The notes beneath the pieces are model-generated. The model was not told the DNA's origin. It ran no database searches and worked only from the letters and a program-made list of their open reading frames with translations. From contig JACZKN010000126.1 of assembly GCA_014859985.1 (NCBI GenBank), positions 1 through 11,306 of the forward strand: 11,306 nt of DNA, read 5' to 3'. Position numbers and translations under genes: made by a program. The stretch comes from Candidatus Krumholzibacteriia bacterium (GTDB lineage: Bacteria > Krumholzibacteriota > Krumholzibacteriia > LZORAL124-64-63). Below, piece after piece: positions 4,467 to 11,306 of the stretch; the first letter of the stretch is position 1, and each line of letters begins with the position of its first letter.

Positions 4467-5406
4467 GATCAGGATCGGCGTCAGCCACTGCCTCATGGGG
4501 GCGCAGGTGCGCTACGACGGCGCCCACGCCCGCGACCGCTACCTGACCGACGTCCTGGCCGAGCACTTCACCCTGGTGCCGGTCTGCCCCGAGGCCGAGG
4601 TGGGCATGGGCATCCCCCGCGAGACGGTGCGCCTCGAGGGTGACGCCGAGGCTCCGCGCATGGTGGCGCCGAAGTCCGGCGCCGACTGGACCGCCCGCAT
4701 GAACGCCTACTCCGTCCGGCGCGTGCGCGAAATGGCGGACGACGACCTGTGCGGCTTCGTGTTCAAGAAGAACTCCCCCAGCTGCGGCGTCTTCCGCGTG
4801 AAGCTCTACGCCGACAAGGGCCTGCCCCGGCGCGACGGCCGCGGCCTCTTCGCCGCCGAGTACGCCCGCCGCAACCCGCTGGTGCCCATCGAGGAGGAGG
4901 GCCGGCTCAACGACCCTGTGCTGCGCGAGAACTTCATCGTGCGCGTGTTCGCCCTGCACCGCCTCAAGCGCCTGTTCGCCGGGCGCTGGAAGCGCGGCGA
5001 GGTGGTGGCCTTCCACAGCCGCGAGAAGTACCTGTTGATGGCCCATAGCCCGAAGCACTACAAGGAGCTGGGACAGCTGGTGGCGGCGGTGGCGCAGCAC
5101 ACGCCCGCCGCCTTCCGCGACCTCTACGTGGCCGGGTTCATGGACGCCCTCGCGGTACACGCCACCCCGCGCCGCCACGCCAACACGCTGCAGCACCTGG
5201 CCGGCTATCTCAGGACGGTGATCGGGGAGCGCGAGCGCAAGCGCATCCTGGCGGTGATCGCGGACTACCGCGCCGGGCTGGTGCCCCTGGTGGTGCCGAT
5301 GACCCTGCTGCGCCACTACATCGAGCTGCACGAGGTGCCCTACGTGGGGCAGCAGACCTACCTCAACCCCCACCCGCGGGAGCTGATGCTGCGCAACCAC
5401 GTCTAG
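4438..5406 (+). CDS. rudS: DUF523-DUF1722 fusion, RudS-like tRNA 4-thiouridine desulfidase
   Basis: A 322-residue cytosolic protein of two fused domains. Residues about 11-155 are DUF523 (TudS-like): ISxC-type start with C18 in SHCLMGAQVRYDG, C50 in PVCPE-x-x-x-G, and C116 in SPSCG, the three Cys expected to hold a [4Fe-4S] cluster; C105 is extra. Residues about 188-318 are DUF1722 (YbgA-like): FHSREKYLLMAHSPKHY, RRHANTLQHLAGYL, VPLVVPMTLLRHY and the final YLNPHPRELMLRN. Fusions of this layout include RudS, shown in other bacteria to remove sulfur from 4-thiouridine in tRNA; free DUF523 proteins desulfurate thiouracil. 4-Thiouridine at tRNA position 8 is also the near-UV target in tRNA, which suits the adjacent light sensor. 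It starts at GTG 4438, set by GGGAGG at 4427-4432 inside the upstream SRPBCC gene. Domain call very sure; reaction by homology only. Confidence 0.88.
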   Translation: MNAPFPPVPEIRIGVSHCLMGAQVRYDGAHARDRYLTDVLAEHFTLVPVCPEAEVGMGIPRETVRLEGDAEAPRMVAPKSGADWTARMNAYSVRRVREMADDDLCGFVFKKNSPSCGVFRVKLYADKGLPRRDGRGLFAAEYARRNPLVPIEEEGRLNDPVLRENFIVRVFALHRLKRLFAGRWKRGEVVAFHSREKYLLMAHSPKHYKELGQLVAAVAQHTPAAFRDLYVAGFMDALAVHATPRRHANTLQHLAGYLRTVIGERERKRILAVIADYRAGLVPLVVPMTLLRHYIELHEVPYVGQQTYLNPHPRELMLRNHV

Positions 5407-5413
5407 CCCGCAC

Positions 5414-7222
<1,809 letters not shown>

Positions 7223-7258
7223 CGGGACTCCGCGGACGGGGTGGGTGGCGACCGGGCT

Positions 7259-7287
7259 ACGATAGGCCCCGCCGGCGGCTCGGACAA
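7259..7287 (-). promoter_or_regulatory. Promoter-like pair upstream of the acyl-CoA ligase gene
   Basis: On the minus strand TTGTCC (7282-7287) and TATCGT (7259-7264) are 17 bp apart, each 4/6 to the sigma70 consensus. The start would be near 7252, about 30 nt before the ATG at 7222. Same -35 word and spacing as the bacterioferritin promoter. Confidence 0.4.
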
Positions 7288-7400
7288 AAGGATTGTGGTC
7301 CGCGGGATTGGCGGGGAGCCGGCAAATGGACTACCGTGTTCAGCGTGCGGCGGCAGCGAGGGAGCGGATCGTGCGCATAACTGCCCAAATGTTTTATTTG

Positions 7401-7429
7401 TTGACCGTGGGTGTGTTTTTTGGTACTAT
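7401..7429 (+). promoter_or_regulatory. Promoter of the exported hypothetical protein gene
   Basis: TTGACC (7401-7406, 5/6) and TACTAT (7424-7429, 4/6) are separated by 17 bp containing a T-run, within an AT-rich patch (7380-7445) that stands out from its surroundings. The start would be near 7436, giving a 65-nt leader to the ATG at 7501. The rest of the 7223-7500 spacer holds only the ligase promoter and no gene. Confidence 0.55.
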
Positions 7430-7500
7430 GGGAATCGACTAATCGCCATTCCCCATCAACAACCGGGCGGACGGATGCCCGCCGTCATGGAGTTAAAGTC

Positions 7501-7971
7501 ATGCGCATTTTGCTTACGTCGATGGTCATCATCCTGTTTTCCCTGCTGACCGCGGGCCAGGCCTTGGCAACCCGCTACACCCAGGTCATCTTCGCCGCGG
7601 ATTGCGTCGAGTGGAACGCCGACATCACGGTGCGTATCTTCTGGCATCTGAGCGAGGCGGACATGGCCTACGATGTGGCGATCGAGGACCTGGACGGCAA
7701 CGTCCTCTTGAACACCAGCGGCATCGAGACCCTCGTCGACGACGACGGCGACCATTTCGTCACCGCGCTGCTGGGCCAGTTGTGGGACGACGTGACCGAC
7801 GAGATCATCCCGCTGTACGGCGCGTTCGTGATCCGGGCGCACTTCACCCTGATCGCGACGCCGGAGAATCCCGTGAGCGATCCCCACTACGAGCAGCTCA
7901 TCACCGTCGAGTGCGCCGTCGTGCCCAACGACGAGGTTTCCTGGGGCGCCGCCAAGAGCCAGTACCGGTAA
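7501..7971 (+). CDS. Exported protein of unknown function
   Basis: A 156-residue protein I do not recognise. It begins with a clear signal peptide (MRIL, a hydrophobic core to about residue 20, cleavage after ALA23). The mature part of about 133 residues is acidic and looks mostly beta, with alternating hydrophobic strands (TQVIFAAD, DITVRIFWHL, YDVAIEDLDG, AFVIRAHFTLIA, LITVECAVV) suggestive of an Ig-like or jelly-roll sandwich. Two cysteines, C35 and C138 in the first and last strands, could form a disulfide. The D-rich turn VDDDGDHF (79-86) might bind Ca2+. The tail ends SWGAAKSQYR, possibly a short sorting or attachment motif. The ATG at 7501 is set by GGAG at 7489-7492 and the signal peptide. 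It is transcribed alone between its own promoter and a strong terminator. It is expected to work in the periplasm or outside the cell; no role is claimed. Confidence 0.85.
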   Translation: MRILLTSMVIILFSLLTAGQALATRYTQVIFAADCVEWNADITVRIFWHLSEADMAYDVAIEDLDGNVLLNTSGIETLVDDDGDHFVTALLGQLWDDVTDEIIPLYGAFVIRAHFTLIATPENPVSDPHYEQLITVECAVVPNDEVSWGAAKSQYR

Positions 7972-7997
7972 CGGATTCCGCCACTCGGGCAGGGAGA

Positions 7998-8033
7998 CGG
8001 CGGGGCTTCTCCGGAAGCCCCGCCGGTTTTTTT
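7998..8033 (+). terminator. Strong rho-independent terminator
   Basis: A perfect 12-bp stem (7998-8009 with 8014-8025) with the tetraloop TCCG is followed by seven T residues (8027-8033), 26 bp past the stop of the exported hypothetical protein. This is the one canonical intrinsic terminator in the window. Confidence 0.95.
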
Positions 8034-8077
8034 CACGGCCCCCGCGGCGCCTTTTGTCCGCCCGGGGCGCGCGCGGG

Positions 8078-8106
8078 TGGATCCGGGGCCGGCCAGGCGC
8101 TATTAT
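8078..8106 (+). promoter_or_regulatory. Possible promoter of the hypC-like gene
   Basis: TATTAT at 8101-8106 is a 5/6 match to a -10 element in a GC-rich spacer, with a poor TGGATC (8078-8083) 17 bp upstream. The gene sits after a strong terminator and so needs its own promoter; this is the best candidate seen. Confidence 0.35.
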
Positions 8107-8153
8107 GGAAATATCAGGGAATCCGGCGGCCCGGCCGCGAAGGAGGAACCCCC

Positions 8154-8417
8154 ATGTGCCTCGGCATACCCGGACGGATCACGGCCCTGCTCGACGACGG
8201 TCTGCTGCGCATGGGCACCGTGGACTTCGCGGGCATCGGTCAGGAGGTCTGCCTGGCCTACGTCCCGGAGGCCGGACCCGGCGATTACGTGCTGGTGCAC
8301 GCCGGGTTCGCCATCGGCCGGCTGGACGAGGACGAGGCCCGCGAGACCCTGGCGTTGCTGGAGCGTCTGGCGGACCTGCGGGACGCGGACCCGGCCACCG
8401 GACCGCCGGCGCGCTGA
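8154..8417 (+). CDS. hypC: HypC/HybG/HupF-family hydrogenase maturation chaperone
   Basis: An 87-residue protein of the HypC family. It opens with MCLGIPGRI, whose Cys2 becomes N-terminal after Met removal and is the residue that binds the iron of the Fe(CN)2CO unit and the hydrogenase large-subunit precursor. The family core follows: GTVDFAGIGQEVCLAYVPEAGPGDYVLVHAGFAIGRLDEDEA. HypC works with HypD in building and delivering the iron ligand set for [NiFe] hydrogenases. Length is normal. The ATG at 8154 has an excellent AAGGAGG site (8140-8146). It is unusual in standing alone: no hypA, B, D, E or F or hydrogenase subunit is in the window, it follows a strong terminator, and it converges on the chalcone-isomerase-like gene with a 31-bp gap. 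Either the other hyp genes are elsewhere or this copy serves a different purpose. Confidence 0.93.
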   Translation: MCLGIPGRITALLDDGLLRMGTVDFAGIGQEVCLAYVPEAGPGDYVLVHAGFAIGRLDEDEARETLALLERLADLRDADPATGPPAR

Positions 8418-8448
8418 GCCCGTGTCCGCGCGGCCGCGCCCCGCGGTG

Positions 8449-9051
8449 TCAGGGCAGGGCGCTCAGCAGGTCCCGCTTCAGGCTGTCGGCCGCCGGCTTG
8501 GTCCCGAACCATACGGTCCACAGGGCCTCGGTGAACGCCGGCTTCTCGATGATCCCGCTGATCTCGCCGTTGAGCATCACCGTCAGCCCGCTCGGGGGGC
8601 AGTAGTCGAAGACGATCACGTCGCCGTTCTCGGCGTCGCGGGTGAAGAAGCCCTTGAACGTCTCCAGTTCGGCTGCGAAGGGGCTCGTGTCCTTGTAGTT
8701 CTTCGCGATGACCCCCACCAGGGCGTCGATCAGCTTCTCCCGGCTGAAACCGCGGCGCAGGTCCATCTGCACGCGTTTGGGAGCCATCAGCGCGACCAGG
8801 CCGGCGCCCTTGTCGGCGCCCAGGTCGGCGCCCGTCGCCGCGTACGAGACGATGGTGTAGACGTCGACTTTCATGATGGTCTTCTCGCGCAGGCCCACGC
8901 CGGTGGCCGCCAGCTCCACCTGCTGGCCGTTGCAGCCGATGGTCACCGTGTCGGGGTACTCGACCTTGGTCTTGGGCTCGGTGACGGCCGAGGCGGCCAA
9001 GGGCCAGGCCAGGACCAGGGCCGGCAGCAGGACGCGGACGGAACTCCTCAT
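8449..9051 (-). CDS. Exported chalcone isomerase-like protein
   Basis: A 200-residue protein with a signal peptide (hydrophobic core 7-20, cleavage about ASA22) and a bacterial chalcone-isomerase-like domain. Visible features are the start of the fold (VELAATGVGLREKTIMKVDVYTIVSY), the middle segment KRVQMDLRRGFSREKLIDAL and the end GDVIVFDYCPPSGLTVMLNG followed by IIEKPAFTEALWTVWFG. Plant chalcone isomerases make flavanones, but bacterial exported relatives lack a flavonoid pathway and have no proven reaction; fatty-acid binding is known for some members of the fold. A periplasmic lipid- or ligand-binding role is the most that can be inferred. The ATG at 9051 was chosen because of the signal peptide and a GGGAGAG ribosome site; the longer reading to 9531 lies antisense to the bacterioferritin gene. 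No clear promoter was found in the shared upstream spacer on this strand. Confidence 0.87.
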   Translation of the reverse strand: MRSSVRVLLPALVLAWPLAASAVTEPKTKVEYPDTVTIGCNGQQVELAATGVGLREKTIMKVDVYTIVSYAATGADLGADKGAGLVALMAPKRVQMDLRRGFSREKLIDALVGVIAKNYKDTSPFAAELETFKGFFTRDAENGDVIVFDYCPPSGLTVMLNGEISGIIEKPAFTEALWTVWFGTKPAADSLKRDLLSALP

Positions 9052-9164
9052 GGCAATCTCTCCCGGTTCGGGGGTGGACGGGCGGCGCGGACGGACGTCA
9101 CCCGGGCGCGGACGCCAGCTTAGCGCGGCGGCGCGCGGGAAACAAGCCCATCCCGCGGGCCGTC

Positions 9165-9193
9165 TTGTCCCGGAGCCGGCGGCGTGGCATATT
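9165..9193 (+). promoter_or_regulatory. Promoter-like pair upstream of the bacterioferritin gene
   Basis: TTGTCC (9165-9170) and CATATT (9188-9193) are 17 bp apart, each 4/6 to consensus, placing the start near 9200 and a leader of about 40 nt. No obvious Fur-box palindrome was seen near it. Confidence 0.4.
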
Positions 9194-9241
9194 GGACGGG
9201 TGGGTACGGTGACGGTTTCCTCCGCAGAAAAGGGGTGCGCG

Positions 9242-9736
9242 ATGCACAAGGAGAGCGTGAAGCTGCTGAACGCGGCCGTCGGCGACGAGCTGGCTGCCGT
9301 CCACCAGTACATGTACTTCCATTTCCATTGCGACGACCAGGGCTTCGACCTGCTGTCCCAGCTCTTCAAGCGCACGGCCATCGACGAGATGCTCCACGTG
9401 GAGAAGCTGGCCGACCGCATCCTCTTCCTCAAGGGCGAGGTGGAGATGGTCCCGGCCGAGCCGGTGGCGAAGATCACCGACGTGCAGAAGATGCTGGAGA
9501 AGGCCTGCGCCATGGAGGAGGGCAGCGCCAAGGACTACAACCGCATGGCCAACGAGTGCGCCCAGAACGCGGACTCGGTCTCCAAGAAGCTCTTCGAGGA
9601 ACTGGTGATGGACGAGGAGCGGCACTACGCCCAGTACGATGCCGAACTGGACAACCTCAAGCGGTTCGGCGCCGAGTACCTGGCCCTGCAGTCCATCGAG
9701 CGCAGCCGCAGCCGGGGCGCTGGCGGGCCGAACTAG
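9242..9736 (+). CDS. bfr: Bacterioferritin
   Basis: A 164-residue four-helix ferritin-like protein that should form a 24-subunit cytosolic iron store, oxidising Fe2+ and storing it as a ferric mineral. The whole dinuclear ferroxidase site is present at a constant offset of -2 from E. coli Bfr numbering: E16 (ELAAVHQY), E49 and H52 (DEMLHVEK), E92 (AMEEGS), E125 and H128 (DEERH). M50 matches the heme-ligating Met52, so it may bind heme between subunits. The length is slightly above the usual 158 because of a polar tail (about residues 152-164, RSRSRGAGGPN). The ATG at 9242 has AAAGGGG 6 bp upstream; readings that begin further upstream run through promoter sequence. It is divergent from the chalcone-isomerase-like gene and converges with the glycosyltransferase gene at a 15-bp gap. 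No bacterioferritin-associated ferredoxin gene is adjacent. Confidence 0.93.
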   Translation: MHKESVKLLNAAVGDELAAVHQYMYFHFHCDDQGFDLLSQLFKRTAIDEMLHVEKLADRILFLKGEVEMVPAEPVAKITDVQKMLEKACAMEEGSAKDYNRMANECAQNADSVSKKLFEELVMDEERHYAQYDAELDNLKRFGAEYLALQSIERSRSRGAGGPN

Positions 9737-9751
9737 CGCGGCGACCGGGAC

Positions 9752-11113
9752 CTACTCCCGCTGGCGCAGGCGGCCCTGGTGGACGAGGTTCGCGCCCGAG
9801 GTCGTGAACGTGACCGCTCCCGTGTCGGCGGGCCTGATCTCTTTGGCCCAGGTGACCGACACCCCGGGCCCGCGCAGCAGCCGGATCGCCAGGTCGTCCA
9901 TCAGCGTGGCCCGCAGCAGTTCGAACTGGAGGTCGTCCGTCTGCTCGGACTGCAGGATCAGGACGCGATCGCGGGGCCCGATCCTCGCCGCTTCGATCTG
10001 CGCCCGCGAGTACCGGGAGATCGCCTCCTTGAAGGCCAGGCGATGGGTGGGACGTCCGCTGGGCACGCGGGCCTCCCGCACGTAGGCGGTCCCGGACCAG
10101 GCCACGACCGTCAGCAGCGCCGCCACCAGGACGAGGCTGGCGCGCCGCGGGCCCTGACCCGGGAAGGCGATCCGGGCCACGGTCAGCGCCAGGCCCGCGG
10201 ACGGTCCGTACAGGTAGCGCGGCACCGCGTGGTCGCCGAGGATCGTCGCCGGTGCGACGGCCAGGAGCGTCACCCCCAGGCAGACCGCCAGGCAGCGGTC
10301 GCCGCGCGAAAGGTGCCGCCAGGCCAGCAATCCCCATAGCCCCCAGACCACGGCCCCGCCGCCGAGCGCCGCCGGCGCCAGCAGCGTCGAGTCCCGCAGC
10401 AGCGGCACCGGCGTCACCAGCCACTGGCCGTAGACCAGCAGGTTGCGGGGAGCATGCGCGATGTCCACGGCGTACTGGGTGGTCGTGGCGAAATCGCGCG
10501 TGACCAGCCAGGCGGCCCACGCCGCCAGGGCCGCCAGGGCGAGGACGCCGGGCGCGAGCGCTGTCCGCATCCGGTGCTCACGCACGAGGCTCGCGGCGAA
10601 CACCACCACCAGCAGCAGTCCGGCCTCCTTGCTGAGCACCGCCAGCGCCGCCAGCGCCAGGGCGCTCCAGCGCGCGGGGACCGACCCGGCCAGCCAGCGC
10701 TCGAGGGCGGCCAGGCCAAGAAACACGCCCAGCAGTTCGATGGCGCCGGTTCCCCAGTAGAGGCTCTCGATGGCCACGGGAGCCGCCGCGAACAGCATCC
10801 CCGCCAGGATCCGGGCGTGGCGGTCGAGCCCGCCATGGCCGCCGAGGCGCGCCACCAGCAGGGCGGACCCTGCGTGCAGGGCCAGGCGGGTCAAGCCCCA
10901 GGCCCACGTGCTGAGGCCGAACAGGGGATAGAAGACGGACCAGTACAGCTGGTAGCTGACGACCCTGACCAGGGAATCGCCGCGCGGCGCGATCCCTGCG
11001 GCGTCGGCCAGGAACACCCAGTCGTCGTGGAACCACCAGGTCCCCAGGACGGGGAGGTAGCTGACCGTCGCTACCAGCAAGATAGGCAGCGCGGTTTCGA
11101 GCCTTTGGCGCAT
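9752..11113 (-). CDS. GT-C superfamily membrane glycosyltransferase
   Basis: A 453-residue polytopic membrane protein with roughly nine to eleven hydrophobic segments between residues 7 and 342, then a soluble C-terminal part (about 345-453). Motifs point to the GT-C fold used by PMT/ArnT/TMTC-like enzymes: the first extracytoplasmic loop carries HDDW with D30-D31, the usual catalytic acidic pair; SKEAGLLL at 161-168 resembles the S-K-E-x-G segment of TMTC-like transferases; and PRYLYGPSAGLAL (298-310) matches their R-Y-L-Y-x-P-S-x-G segment. Such enzymes move a sugar from a polyprenyl-phosphate donor to a protein or lipid outside the membrane; donor and acceptor are unknown here. The ATG at 11113 begins the first membrane helix and has a GAAGGA site; the longer reading to 11299 would translate intergenic sequence and another gene's terminator. 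It has no obvious partner gene in the window. Confidence 0.82.
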   Translation of the reverse strand: MRQRLETALPILLVATVSYLPVLGTWWFHDDWVFLADAAGIAPRGDSLVRVVSYQLYWSVFYPLFGLSTWAWGLTRLALHAGSALLVARLGGHGGLDRHARILAGMLFAAAPVAIESLYWGTGAIELLGVFLGLAALERWLAGSVPARWSALALAALAVLSKEAGLLLVVVFAASLVREHRMRTALAPGVLALAALAAWAAWLVTRDFATTTQYAVDIAHAPRNLLVYGQWLVTPVPLLRDSTLLAPAALGGGAVVWGLWGLLAWRHLSRGDRCLAVCLGVTLLAVAPATILGDHAVPRYLYGPSAGLALTVARIAFPGQGPRRASLVLVAALLTVVAWSGTAYVREARVPSGRPTHRLAFKEAISRYSRAQIEAARIGPRDRVLILQSEQTDDLQFELLRATLMDDLAIRLLRGPGVSVTWAKEIRPADTGAVTFTTSGANLVHQGRLRQRE

Positions 11114-11224
11114 GGACGATCGGTCCTTCGCGGCGCACCGGACCGCCCGCCGGTCCGGCGTGGCCGAGGGTAGCGCGCCCCCCGCCAACCGCAAAGCCCA
11201 TTCCCCTTTGCCGGGAAAGACGGA

Positions 11225-11250
11225 GCCCCACCTCCCTGGGGAAGCGGGGC
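11225..11250 (-). terminator. Hairpin after the gene truncated at the right edge
   Basis: Arms 11225-11235 and 11240-11250 pair over 11 positions when read as minus-strand RNA (two G-U pairs) with a 4-nt loop, followed by UCCGUCUUU, a weak U-rich tail. It lies 27 bp past the stop codon at 11277-11279 and supports a minus-strand gene ending there. Confidence 0.55.
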
Positions 11251-11276
11251 CCTTGCCGATGCTGTGGGCTGGTCGG

Positions 11277-11306
11277 CTACCAGCGGCCGCCGCCGCCACC
11301 GCCGCG
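11277..11306 (-). CDS. C-terminal end of a Gly-rich protein, truncated by the window edge
   Basis: On the minus strand the last nine codons before a TAG at 11277-11279 read RGGGGGGRW. Glycine-rich tails ending in RW or SW are typical of TPM-domain (YgcG-like) membrane proteins, and also of some RNA-binding proteins. With only nine codons the family cannot be set. Support for a real gene is the stop codon followed by a terminator-like hairpin. Confidence 0.4.
   Translation of the reverse strand, partial: RGGGGGGRW

Noticed and set aside
4408..5400. Open frame of 330 codons on the minus strand
   Set aside because: It lies antisense to the DUF523-DUF1722 gene and its translation has no recognisable motif.
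8428..8439. GCGCGGCCGCGC palindrome between the hypC and chalcone-isomerase-like stops
   Set aside because: It has no loop and no T-run on either side, so it cannot fold as a normal terminator; GC-rich self-complementary words arise easily here.
9052..9531. N-terminal extension of the chalcone-isomerase-like gene into the bacterioferritin gene
   Set aside because: The signal peptide and ribosome site place the start at 9051; the extension is antisense to conserved bacterioferritin codons.
11114..11299. N-terminal extension of the GT-C protein to 11299
   Set aside because: It would translate through a terminator-like hairpin and overlap the end of another gene; the first membrane helix and ribosome site indicate 11113.

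Overview
This is a high-GC (by eye well above 60%) bacterial chromosomal segment, gene-dense, with 11 complete protein genes and 2 genes cut by the window edges. No tRNA, rRNA, CRISPR array, transposase or phage gene was seen. Asp-rich lipoprotein starts, a DUF4397 repeat lipoprotein, a fasciclin protein, a GT-C membrane glycosyltransferase and a bacterioferritin suggest a Gram-negative, probably uncultured environmental lineage, possibly FCB-related (Krumholzibacteriota or Eisenbacteria-like). That placement is an impression from gene content and is not proven.

Layout. 1-144 (+): tail of a carbon-nitrogen hydrolase. 155-544 (-): SnoaL-like/NTF2-fold protein. 656-2083 (-): lipoprotein with four DUF4397 repeats. 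2149-2664 (-): exported fasciclin (FAS1) protein. 2896-3837 (-): MerR-type regulator with a cobalamin-binding domain (CarH/LitR type). 3975-4466 (+): SRPBCC protein, overlapping 4438-5406 (+), a DUF523-DUF1722 fusion resembling the tRNA 4-thiouridine desulfidase RudS. 5414-7222 (-): long-chain acyl-CoA synthetase. 7501-7971 (+): unrecognised exported protein followed by a textbook terminator. 8154-8417 (+): stand-alone HypC. 8449-9051 (-): exported chalcone-isomerase-like protein. 9242-9736 (+): bacterioferritin. 9752-11113 (-): GT-C glycosyltransferase. 11277-11306 (-): Gly-rich tail of a further gene.

The most coherent unit is 2149-5406, or 656-5406 if the DUF4397 gene is read through from the fasciclin gene. 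The regulator keeps the W-x9-EH and H-x-x-G residues of adenosylcobalamin (AdoCbl) photoreceptors. A 17-bp motif, 14/17 identical between two copies, lies in the carH/SRPBCC divergent promoter and again over the -35 of the fasciclin promoter. Each copy is a pair of TnnACA half-sites 11 bp apart, the spacing recalled for CarH operators. I infer a light- and B12-controlled regulon joining a light sensor, a tRNA s4U-removing enzyme, a lipid- or ligand-binding SRPBCC protein and a secreted fasciclin protein. No photolyase or carotenoid gene lies inside the window. The other genes look like ordinary single-gene units with no evident link to this module.
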